This document shows, piece by piece, positions 12,351 through 23,423 of a stretch of 64,000 nucleotides of DNA. Each line of letters starts with the position of its first letter. The first letter of the stretch is position 1. Below the pieces are notes generated by a model that was not told the DNA's origin, made no database searches, and was given only the letters and a program-made list of their open reading frames with translations. Origin of the DNA: Clitoria ternatea. Its lineage: Eukaryota > Streptophyta > Magnoliopsida > Fabales > Fabaceae. The translations under genes and the position numbers were made by a program. The stretch is from NCBI GenBank assembly GCA_037962975.1, contig CM075675.1, positions 103,407,718 through 103,471,717 on the forward strand. Direction: 5' to 3'.

Positions 12351-12461
12351 TTCTTCACTTCCTTCATAATTTAAGGGTCTTTTCTCATATCTCCATATAT
12401 GGGATGAAGTGTATGCCCTGTATACGAAACTTTTCCGTTGTACACTCTGTCATATCGTATA

Positions 12462-14807
12462 TGTAACATCCTAGGTTATTTTTGCATTTATTTTTATTCA
12501 AACAATTACCTCTTACGATAAATTTTTCCTTTTCTTGAAAATTAATCGATATTTAGTGAAAAAGCATTTATTTTTACTGACTTATTCAAGTGACAGCAGT
12601 CACAGTTAGATTAATTAAATGAGGTCTAGAAAAGAAAAGCAAGTTAATTTAAACACAACGGATGGGAGAAAGGGAAATCAGGGTTTCTCGCTTGAGCGAG
12701 GCCCCTACTCGTCTAAGCGAGATTCCGGACTCTCGCTTAAACGAGGTTCTATTCGCTTGAGCGAATACCTTTCACACATCGGATTATACAAAACATGCAA
12801 CCGGACTCCCAAAATTTCACTCTAAAAATGGTTCTGTGAACCCAAAGAGTTACCATAGTTACCATGAAAGCATATGCAAATAACAGTGATATATTTTAAA
12901 ATATAGGTTTACATCCGGTCCGGTCTTAATTAAACACAACTAATAATAATACTAAGAAGTTCTTATACACACATATGACTCTATAGAGAGTCACTCAAAG
13001 TCACTCGGACCCTGGCACCGTTCTCCCCCTTGGCGCGACTGCATGGCTCCTTCCCCCTCCCTGTCTCTGGTTACTAAAAAAAAGGCAAGGGTGAGTGTTT
13101 GGCATTGTAATTAATATAGAATGGAACCTAAAAATATACATGCATATTTATACATACACATAAAGCACCACTTGTAAGTAAGCATACCGAAACATAGTGT
13201 ATTACATACAGTAACTATATTAAACCAACTACACAATTCCATCACATTCATCACGATCACAACTGACTCTCATACAATCTGACTCCTAGTATCCGGATAC
13301 TAAAGGATTGGCCTTCAGCTGGGGGTCCTACTTGACACCCCGTGAACCCTGCTTGGTTCACCGAGTCCTGCTTGACTCTCCACCTCGACCACTGGTCCTA
13401 CTTGACCACTGGGTAGCTCAACTGGGCACGAAAACCACGGGAGCCGGAAATGAGGGGCTATCATATATCGTCGGCCATCCCATACCACATAATCATTCAA
13501 CAGTTTACCTTTCATATAATAATATCAATTCTTCATCACTCGGGTAGCCTGCTTGCTAACCCGACGTCACATAACGCTGATCACTTCAACATTAGATATC
13601 ACAAGATCATAACATGATAAACTCAACCACACCCGATCTTCCACTAATTAATGAACCTAGTCACACATGCACAAGCATAAACACACAACTACGTTTAGCA
13701 ACATTTTCCTTAACCTGTTTACATTATCTCAATGACCTGAATAAGAAGCGAGTCCTATTCTAATTAATTATAACCCGAACACCCCCTTACTTTGGTTCCA
13801 CGCCTCGATGATCTGTTCTCTGTGTCGATTCCTTCCTCTGAGCACTGGTTTCGCAGTCTCAACTCCGTCACTCAATCTTCCGTTGCTTAGCCTACTACCT
13901 ACGGATCGTAAAGTACAGCTCGTCACTTCAACGCCCTTAGTTCATAGACTGCATTTGGGCTCACACTCACCAGAGGAGTGGAGAACAGCCACGAATATAG
14001 CCATGCATGGCCCTTAACAGCCAAAGAATAAAAGGAATAAGGGAATCACAATTGGAACGGATCAGTAGACTCACCTTAAAGCCTCGATCACAGGAGTGGG
14101 GTTCAATTGAAGTTTAGACACAAATGGAGTCCCTCTCCAGCGCATGCAAATCAGCGTTAAGAGAGGAGAGAAAAAAGAAAGAGAAGGAACAGACCAACAG
14201 CAAAGGTAACTTGTAAATAATGAAGAGGGAAGGAAGAGAATTTCCTTATATATATAGCTCATGGGCAAGATCGTCTTTTCTTTTATTTTATTTGTATTCT
14301 TACTAAATTTAATCAATTTCACTATATTAAACTATTACATAGTTATCAAATCAATTACACGTATTTATTCCCTCAACGTTTAATTATTCACAATTCTCTA
14401 ATACTTCGCAAGAGTATAGGCCCAATATAAATATCGGCCCCCGGTGTTCTATCTCAGTGTTCATACCTCGGAAATCCGAGCTACAACCTGAGAGGTCGGA
14501 TATCTCATCCGTGCTCACCTCTTGGTTACCTACATTCGTTGTTTTAGTCATTATGAGGTTAATCCGGGCTATGACTCCGTGTGAGACGCTCTCCTCACAA
14601 CGGTTCGGACCAAACCTCCTGGCCCTGTCCGCTCTCCTCTTACACTCCCAATCTTTAACTCCGCCTGACCGCTCTCCTGAGACCGATCTCGACACCGGCT
14701 TTCTTATCTCTGGCTAAGACAGAACAAATATTAAATAAAACTTCTAAAACATTTACTAATCATTTCCCATTTCTTATAATTCTCATTAAAACATCAGGGA
14801 TGTTACA
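12462..14807 (-). mobile_element. Solo LTR A (Ty3/gypsy-like, 2346 bp) with TSD
   Basis: The element runs from TGTAACATCC to GGGATGTTACA and is flanked on both sides by the perfect 5-bp duplication GTATA (12457-12461 and 14808-14812). It has no coding capacity, primer site or second LTR, so it is a solo LTR left by recombination. The terminal words resemble those of Tekay/Del-type chromovirus LTRs (inferred). It is placed on the minus strand because a conserved internal block (about 13290-13450) matches the reverse complement of solo LTR B (56040-56220). A GC-rich block at about 14395-14725 stands out from the AT-rich surroundings and may be a further nested insertion. The short open frames inside are not credible genes. 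Confidence 0.85.
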
Positions 14808-15007
14808 GTATACTCATTTGGGGCTATTTATTATCGATCCAGTTTATTAAAAAGTTTAAACTCTCACTCTTCGTTTTCCATGACTCGGGTCTTGATGCAT
14901 TTGTTGAAGTGTCGAACCTCTTTTAAAACACGAAAAATTTATTCACATTTTTATTGAACTATTTCACTTAATTACATCGGATCCGGTTATGAAAATCGGG
15001 GCATGAC

Positions 15008-15300
15008 AGATACCTCACTGGAGGTTTAGTTTGTCTTGGTTTTATGATTATGACTAATATAATGGTGAATTGATATGTGCCTAGGTTATTTAAGTGATGC
15101 CCTGAAATTTGTATTCCTCGATTCGACTCACATCTTCATGTATGAGAAAAGAATGATACCTTATCTATTGTTAGGGACCTGTACATCCATTCTAAAGCCC
15201 ACCAGGGTTTATAGTTTCAGTCTTCTGCTATGTGTGCTTTGTTAAGCCATGTGTCGCTCGGATTCTTATGGTTAGTTCACCCCGCCGGGGTTGTCACAAT
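15008..15300 (-). repeat. Right arm of the long inverted repeat (first part)
   Basis: Reverse-complement match to 11515-11835. The arm is interrupted after 15300 by an hAT-like MITE and resumes at 16091. Its inner edge reads TGTCATGCCCCG on the minus strand, which itself resembles an LTR start, so the arm could also be flanking DNA of another LTR. Confidence 0.65.
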
Positions 15301-16082
15301 TAGGGGTGATCGCTGGTCGGGTTCGACCGGGTTCGATTGATGAATACTTCAACTAATGTTAACCAAAAATAATTTATTTTCAACCAAACCCGACCAAATA
15401 AACCTACAGTTTGATCGGGTTTCGGTTGAATGATTTCGTTTAAGTTTGGACAGTTAATTTTGATTTAATCTTATAATGAATTGAATTTTTTGTGGTTAAA
15501 ATTTACTTTTAAATCCTTTTTTATACATTTTTCTCATCAATTCGATAGTATATACTATATATATATATATTTATATATAATATGCTCTTAATATTATATA
15601 TTTCCTATATACTTCAGCTTCAATTTTCTTTATTACCGGTTTCTTAAAAGTTCGGCAACTAATTAATAGAACTATGACGGTTTTCAAAATCATTAATAAA
15701 ATAAAAATAACAAAAAAAGACTATATATAGACAATAAAAATAAATTTCTATCACGTTGCATTTTGCTTCTGGTACTATATAACTCTAATATGTTTGTAAT
15801 ATCTATTAAGTAATATTTTCATTCCTTAATTTCAATTTGGCTTATTGGAGTAACTTTAAGTGGACTAAAGTTGGGCCTAAAAAATAAAAAGCCCAACCCT
15901 TAAACCAAAGTTAACCGGTCGGGTACTGTTAGTTCGGTTGGTAGAAATTAAAAACCGTACCCGCCCAAACTTAACCGGTCATTTTACCTGCTTACACGTT
16001 TACCCGCCCAAACCTAACCGAACTCATTTTTTTCTCAGTTTTCATGGTTTCCGGTCGGGTGGGTGGATGTTGCTCATCCCTA
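15301..16082. mobile_element. hAT-like MITE (782 bp) with 8-bp TSD
   Basis: Terminal inverted repeats are TAGGGGTGATC at the left and TAGGGATGAGC on the reverse complement of the right end. The flanks are GTCACAAT (15293-15300) and GTCATAAT (16083-16090), an 8-bp duplication with one mismatch. TAGGGGTG-type ends plus an 8-bp duplication are typical of non-autonomous hAT elements. The interior repeats CCGGTCGGGT / ACCCGACC-type words and holds no transposase. Confidence 0.8.
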
Positions 16083-16090
16083 GTCATAAT

Positions 16091-16155
16091 CACGTAAAAA
16101 TCCCCCTAATTTTTATTAAACCCTGGAGATTGATTATGTGAATTTAGGTGAGACG
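16091..16155 (-). repeat. Right arm of the long inverted repeat (second part)
   Basis: On the minus strand this reads through TAATCAATCTCCAGGGTTTA and GGATTTTTACGTG, matching 11450-11512 (TTAATCCCCATAGTTTA, TTTTCACGT) in order. It continues the arm beyond the MITE, as expected if the MITE inserted into a pre-existing arm. Confidence 0.55.
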
Positions 16156-18154
16156 CCGCAAAGAGTTTGAAAATTAGAATTCTAATGCATTCCAAAATTT
16201 TATATATTATTTTAAAGGTTTCAATTTTTCAAAATTTTAATTACAAATTCAAAATAATAAATAACTATTAATTAAATATCTATTATATATATTTGAATTA
16301 AAACTTTATAGTATATATTTAATATTTGATAATATTTAGAAAATAATATTAGTACAATTTTAATGCATTGCTTGAGTAATATTGAATATGGTTTATTTAA
16401 ATTAAATAGCTATTATATTTAATATATTACGTGTGTGTATATATATATATATAATTATTAGTATGCATTTATTATTTTTTTATAACTTGTAGCCTTATTA
16501 ATTACATATTCTTTCTTTTAATATCAATAAAATTTAAAGAATTATTTATTTCTCTTGATCAAATGGAGGGTAAATTTGAAAATATAATATAAATAATTGA
16601 CAAATTTAATACTTTTCTTAATCTTTGTAAAGTAATTAATAAAGTTATGCGAACTAAAATTAATCCAAAAACTATAATTAATCACATGTAACATCAATAT
16701 TTAAATTTGATTTTTAAGTTTAAATATATTTATAGTCCCTATTAAATAAGGATTATAACACCCCCTTATATACACGAGACATATATCTATTCTTTTTGCT
16801 CTTTTTTTTAGAAAGATATACATATTTATCACTTCTTATCTCGTGTATACAAGGACGTATATACATCTGATTTTCTTTGAATTTTGAAAGTAAAAAGTTT
16901 CAAATTATTCATAATGATAAAATGAACTTTTAGAAAATCATAAGTGATCAAAGATTACAGTATCATATCCAAAGAATAAGGTTTATTAAAGTTTAACCTT
17001 TACATTGATTTACAATCATCCAACTTAATATTGTATCAAGGTAAACTAAAACTAAAAATTTAATACCTCTACTTTGACTGTAACCAATTATTTCCTTATC
17101 TTCAAACCATGTGATTTTGAATCCTATTCTTGTCACATCTCTTCTCCTATCCAATTGAGGATGAGACCAATTTACCCTCTTGTAATTTCATTCTTTCATC
17201 TTGAACTGCTAGCTATAAATCATATAACATATATTTTGGACACAGAATTCAAACAAGGAGTGAGAAACAGAATATAATACTTTACAGATAAGACATAAGC
17301 ATAAGGGTTTTCACAATCCAATATAATAATTTCAATCACAATCATATACATAATTAATTATGAATGTAGAGTTTTCATAACATAACAATTATATTTTCAT
17401 TCACAACCACCCACATAGAATGTCACAATAACATGAATGTCATGCAATGTTTTTAATACTATCATCTCATTCACTCTATGCATGTGGGCTCTTAAAGCTT
17501 TAGTTTGCACTGGGCCAACTAGGAGTTTACACTGTTCCATAAATTTCGGATAATAATAACATAAATGCCTTCATGGCATATGAATAGCTCAACTGGCGTG
17601 GAAACACTTGGAGACTAGTCAGACTGAGAAAGTTTTTATTGTGAAAGTACCCGACACTAGGGAGCGACCCCAGGTCACCTGAAGCACCCTTTCACACCCT
17701 CTCATCCCAAGGCTCGCAATTAAGCCTCCTCTAATGTATCCTCGATTTCTATAATCCGTCCCCAGGCAATATCACATCTCATTTCTCTTTAATGATTCAT
17801 GATGCATGAACTACTCGCATATTTAGTTGGTTAAGACTTCTAGAAACTCAATTATTAAATACCATAAAGGTTCACAAAATCATCTCAATAAAGTGTACAT
17901 TCTCATAAGTTCTTATTTGAACTTCTGTTATACAGAAACAAATTTAGTACAGTCTTCAAATTCAGATCTTATCAAAATTGAGTTTCCAAGTCTTAAATAT
18001 CTTAAAACTTTCTCTTAAAAAAACTTCACATATTTACATAATCTTTCCAAATTTGAATCTTAACTAGATTGAGTTTAGAAATCTCGACCATAACAAAATA
18101 TCCCTTAGTTATTTTATTAGGGAAAACCAATTTAAATTTCTGATTTCTAAAAGA

Positions 18155-18186
<32 letters not shown>

Positions 18187-19034
18187 TAATTAATTAAGAA
18201 TACTTAAAACTATAAAAATTTTCTTTAATTCAAGAATTAATTATCTCAACCTCTGATTTTCATAAAATAGCTTCTTTCTAATACTACATTTTATTCTAGA
18301 GATTAAAAATAAAGTTAATGAAAATTATTTCTAAGAAGAAATAAAGACTAGAATAATGATAAAATACTTTCTCTTAGAATAAAAATTTAAAGAGTAAGGT
18401 AAGAAAATTCTTATTGAGTTTTAACTTTCCGTCATGCTTACTATATGCTCAAACTCCATATCACAAGGTCATCAATCATAATAAAATATTATCAATCACA
18501 ATATCATCAATCATAATCAAATAATGTCAATCACGATCAAATAATATCGATCACAATTAAATATCAATAAAATTATAAACAAATCAATTAAATATAATTC
18601 AGATTTTAATGGTTATTTAAATTATTAAAATTGATTTTGAGTCCTTGTAGTTCATTCCTTGCATAGGTCTATGTAAGTCCATATAATCCAGTCTTTGCAT
18701 AGGTATAGTCCAGTTCGTATAGGTTATAAAAATCCAAGTCCTTGCATAGGTATGTTAGAGTTAGTTAAACCAGATATTTAATTTAAAATTTATTAAAAAA
18801 TTTAAGTTAAAAAGTTAATATTTAAAATAATATTTTCAAATTTAAAAGAAGTAGGGGACTCCTCCCATTATTCTTATGTCTTTTCATATTATACTCTTAT
18901 CTCACTCCCCCTTACCTCTTGTATACTGATTCGTTATTGTAAATCCGTGTACTGCTCGTCTCTGAGTCCTAAAACATACCAATTTCATTTCAATATAGTT
19001 ACAAGATGAAAATTAAGATCATTACTTAAAGCAG

Positions 19035-19185
19035 AATTGGTAAATTTTGAATAGTGAATAGTGAATAGTAACAGTAAATAGTAAAACATAAATAGTAGCA
19101 ATAAATAGTAAATTATGAATAGTAATGATAAATAGTAAATCGTGAATAGTAAAGGTAAATAGTAATAGTAAATAGTAATTTACTA
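19035..19185 (+). repeat. AATAGTA / AAATAGT short tandem-like array
   Basis: The word AATAGT recurs about fifteen times in 150 bases with variable spacers (GAATAGTGAATAGT, AAATAGTAAT). The array is irregular rather than a strict microsatellite and ends in inverted forms (TACTATT, TTTACTAT). Confidence 0.7.
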
Positions 19186-20228
19186 TTGAAATAGTGTTTT
19201 ACTATGCAGAATAGTAACTTAAAATAATATTATTTCCAGTATAATAATAGATTTCTAAAAACGATATAAAAATAACCCTACAAAATATAAAAGAGATGTA
19301 TTCGTACCTTAGAATTTTAACAGAACTTTCTTCCAAAAAAAATTATTTCTCTCTCTTACTTCCACCACTATCTCACTAGCACTACTATATTAAGAAAACT
19401 TAATCTGAAATTGTGAATTCTAAAGAAGAATTCATTCGGTATTTATAGGAAAAAAATTACTATGTATTCCATTATTTTAATATAAAAGTACTGTGCGTTT
19501 TTTGGAATTTAAAACCTGGTTACTGTACACCTTTTAAAAATTTCATACATGCACAGTGTTTTGCATAGTAAATGTCGGCAGAATTATTAAGCTAAATAGT
19601 AACCTTTTAAAATTAATCCTTTTTGAAATTTAGCGATATTATATCAGTTCTCACTAATTTTATGATAAGTAATATAAATTTTAAAATTTAAAAATCTAAA
19701 ATTTTCTGTTAATAAAAATTTATTAGTACGTTTTCAATTTTTTTACGATTGGTAAAAATCAAGATTTTACTCAAACCGATAATTTTTAGATAAGTCTACT
19801 TGAAATGGATTTTAGAAAATTTTCTTATAATTTAACTTTACATTCTTGTAAATATTTTTAATTTTAAGTAACTTTATATGAATTTAAAATTATTTAAAAT
19901 ATATTATTTTATTAAAATATTTCAAAATTTTCAAAAAATTACAAAAAATCATAAATATTATGTAGATCAAAAAGTTCTAAAGAACCATAGTCTAATTCCT
20001 TCAAAATTTTATTTTAAAATTCTAATAAGAGTTAAACCTTAAATATGTAATAACATAAATATAAGAACATAAAATAAAAATGGTGAATAATAAAGATATT
20101 AAAAATTCTTAATATAATTTTTTTAATTAGTGAATACTAATTAATTTATTTTAAAATTCTCATTCAGAAATATTTTCATTTTTTATTATTATTTAAAAAA
20201 ACAAATAATTAAATATAAATACCAAAAT

Positions 20229-20258
20229 AAATAATAATAATAATAATAATAATAATAA
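20229..20258 (+). repeat. (AAT)n microsatellite
   Basis: Ten uninterrupted AAT/TAA units close to the right end of solo LTR C. Confidence 0.9.
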
Positions 20259-20341
20259 ACTAAGTTATAGTAAGTATTTCTCAAGAAAGATATATTAATA
20301 TCTATTTTCTATTTGTGTTGAAAATAAGATGTTACAAAGAT

Positions 20342-21136
20342 CTTTTGTTTAATCTCTATGAAATATATTTATTTTATTTTTAATCCCTACTTTGCATTTG
20401 AATTGTTAATATGAGTAATTAATTTACACATTTACTTGTTCAAATGATTGAGAAATGCCAAACTAATTATTAACACGTGTTTTTGATGAGTTAAAATATA
20501 ATTTTTTGTCAATTAAAAAGTTCAATATATTTATTTTTTGACAATTTTAAAAGGATCTTTTATTGTAAAAATTATATTTTAACTCATGAGTCGTGTATTA
20601 CGAGTTAGCTTGTTCAAATGATTCTGATATGAACAATAATAAATTTAAGTTTAAAATGAATACTAAAAAACAAAATATTTAATAAAAAATATTTTAAAAA
20701 GAGACCAAAATGATAAAGACCGTTATGATTATTTTACAAGTAGACGAAACATATTTAAAGCTTCATGTTATTATTGTCATTGAAGTGCTAATTGGTTGGG
20801 AGGAAGATTTGATTGGTTGGTTGTTTGTCTAAGCATGGCTCACCCCGCCCATATTTTTTTATTAATTAACCAAAATAATGCTTTTGTATCAGAATTTATT
20901 ATGGCCCCAATGAGGGTCCTAACTCCTCTTGTAAAAAGGGTTTCCTGAAGTTGTTTTTTTTTTATTATCTAAAGATTCGAGAGAGGGAATAAAAATTATT
21001 TTGGCAAATACTTATTATAAGTAAATATCTTGATTAAATTAAGTGAAGTATTCTCAGTATAAGTTGGCATTCTTAATGATAGATAATAATGTATTAGTGT
21101 CTCCTTTGCATATTTGAATGGTCGGAGTAAAGATTT
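20342..21136. other. Intergenic AT-rich stretch
   Basis: No gene, repeat end or RNA recognised. Confidence 0.35.
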
Positions 21137-21478
21137 GAAAGGTTGGAAGGGGTGTTTGGTTTATAGTTGGAGAAACAGAGTTGAGTTGAAGTGGAAAATT
21201 TAGTGTCCGTTTGGATACCAAATTGGGTTTGACCAACCCAAAAATAAATTCTACGGTAAAACGGAGTTTTGACTGTCTCGCACAGCATGAATGATCAATA
21301 TCAACCCTTAAATTTCTCTATTTCCCCAACTAAAAACCAAACGGACACAAAGGTTGATATTAATTTTTCACGTTGTTCGAGATAATCAAAACTTTGTTAA
21401 TCTGTTGGATTAAAAAACTCCCTTATTTAACGGAAAAAAACTCTGTTGGAGGAAGTAAGCAAACATCCTCGGAGTCGT
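21137..21478 (+). mobile_element. MITE family copy 1 (outer), split by copy 2
   Basis: Starts near GGGGTGTTTGGTTTATAGTTG and, after the inserted copy at 21203-21348, continues with GTTGATATTAATTTTTCACG, then GTTCGAGATAATCAAAAC, ending near GCAAACATCCTC. The same order of words occurs at 26227-26399 and 62869-63043. Exact ends and target duplication are not resolved. Confidence 0.6.
21203..21348 (-). mobile_element. MITE family copy 2, nested in copy 1
   Basis: Bounded by perfect inverted ends GTGTCCGTTTGG and CCAAACGGACAC. Read on the minus strand it follows the family order: TAGTTGGGGAAATAGAG, GTTGATATTGATC, GACAGTCAAAACTCCGTTTT, GGGTTGGTCAAAC. It lies in reverse orientation inside copy 1. 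No coding capacity. The superfamily is not certain; hAT-like or Mutator-like are possible. Confidence 0.7.
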
Positions 21479-22940
21479 ACACGGTAACAAATTACACTAA
21501 TCAAATACAATTAGAAGGCATTTTTTCCCTTTATTATCATGGTTAAAGTATTATTTTATTTTTATAGCATCTAAGCATAGCAACTTGTTCTTAATTCATC
21601 GGTTAGTTTCAAAATATTGATAGTTGAAAATCAAACTCTCTCTCTTTTTTTAAAATTTTGTTTAGATGGAAATGTGAACTCTAGTATTATAATACAAAAG
21701 TAAAATCATTTTTTATTACTTTCATATATCCTATTTAAGTTCAAAAGTAGATAAACATGTTCTTCCATTTCTCTTTAGGTAGTGTGTCTGTATCTGGTAC
21801 TATATTAACACCTTTATTTTTTAAAATATAAGGACCTAAGCCCATATTATTAACGTTAACACCCTTATCTTAAAAAGGGGAGACATCAAACCATTTATGT
21901 AAACATTTTCAACCAAAAAAAGTATCGAAATACCATATGAATTAATCATTCATATGAAAAACTACTAGCCTACTAGACCATACATGATTTCTGTCTTTTC
22001 TTTGTTTGTTTTATTTCTTGGCTTTTTGTTTAATGATTCATTCCGTCTTGTTTGATGTTACTAGCAAACTTGTAACTTTCTGTTGTGAAATTTATAATCA
22101 AGTGGCCTACGGAGAATGTGTTTGGTCCCACAAAATATTGTAAATAAACCTATATTGATTAATATAGAGTTGGTTTAAGTGATAAAACGACTTGTTATCC
22201 TTTAAAAAAAGTTTAGATTCAGAAAATTCTAGTTGAAAATCTTACTTATTATATTCAATTATGCAACGTAGTAGGATCAAGAATGTTATGCATACATTAA
22301 CAGTATTCCATTAAAGGGTAGGTTGGATATTATATGAAATTTCAGTCCTTTAGGTATATTTTATGTTGTATTTTAATTAAAATCAAAGTTTTTTTGTGAT
22401 AACCTGATAAATCATTAGCGTAGACTTTAATTGTACAAAGGACTGAAGATGAAACCTCTCAAATTTTATAAAAGAAAAAGGAAAAAAAACTTAAGAAATG
22501 CACCTAATTAGTTTATCTATATTTTAATCCATCTTACAAGCAAGAGGGTTGGGTAAGCTAGTGAACGTTTATGATTTTACTGAAAAACATTTTTTTAAGG
22601 ATATAATCGGTGAGAAATGAGAACTGAATGTTTGTATATGTATGTGTGTTTTTTTCATTTTCCATTTATCTTTTTGGATTTTTATATACATATTAAAGAA
22701 TGTATATTCATGAATTTTTACTTATTGTTTTAATTATTATACTATTTTAAAAAATAATATTTAGAAGGAAATTTAATATATTATATTTAGTTTAAAATTG
22801 TATATTTTTAGATATTTAAATTTAAAATTGTATATAAGAAATTAGAACAAATTTCAGCCAGCTTTTATATGTACTTGGATGTCTTTTACATTTAATTTTT
22901 TGAGAAGCAAAGGAAAGCATTAGAGAGGTTTTTTTTAAAA

Positions 22941-22980
22941 AGAAGAAGAAGAAGAAGAAGAAGAAGAAGAAGAAGAAGAA
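22941..22980 (+). repeat. (AAG)n microsatellite
   Basis: About thirteen AAG units, preceded by a T6A4 stretch. Confidence 0.9.
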
Positions 22981-23378
22981 AAATCTCATTTCCTTTATCA
23001 AGTTAGATGAAAGAAAAAATATGAGGGAGATAAATAATTTTCCATTCATATTTATCTCTGCTCTAATATTTAAAGATTTGGTCCTGCATGGATCTGGGTT
23101 TCAACCTTTGTCCTTTGTAACCTCCTCCCTTTCCCAATTCAAGTAGAGCAACAAACAAATATATTGAAAGATTTGGGGATTAAATTTTAGAATGTTAACA
23201 AAATTATCTTTGAAGAATTTTATTTATCATTATTTTTATTAAGATAAACAGTATGTAATTTTTGTAAGTGTTTACCAACCGATCTAATTTAATAAAGTTA
23301 TTAAATTAAAAAAATTAATATCCAAAATAATAAAAATCAATTTAATAAAAATTAAAATTATTTATGTGATCAAATTAG

Positions 23379-23384
<6 letters not shown>

Positions 23385-23420
<36 letters not shown>
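23385..23420. repeat. (TA)n microsatellite
   Basis: Eighteen TA units without interruption. Confidence 0.9.

Positions 23421-23423
<3 letters not shown>

Larger units (their letters stand above)
16754..20336 (-). mobile_element. Probable solo LTR C (about 3.6 kb)
   Basis: The left edge is TATAACACCCCC (one transition from the usual TGTAACACCCC) and the right edge is AAGATGTTACA. The flanks are AGGAT (16749-16753) and AAGAT (20337-20341), a 5-bp duplication with one mismatch. The block at 17460-17760 has wording like solo LTR A in the same orientation (for example TAGCTCAACTGG). Internal features are three CCTTGCATAGGT-like repeats at 18645-18760, an AATAGTA-type array (19035-19185) and an AAT microsatellite (20229-20258). 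No protein-coding remnant was seen. Confidence 0.55.

Noticed and set aside
13308..14717. Several short frames on both strands
   Set aside because: They lie inside solo LTR A, are not conserved in solo LTR B and match no protein.
12448..15008. Second LTR starting TGTCATGCCCCG on the minus strand at 15008 and ending near 12448
   Set aside because: No matching target duplication was found at the two ends.
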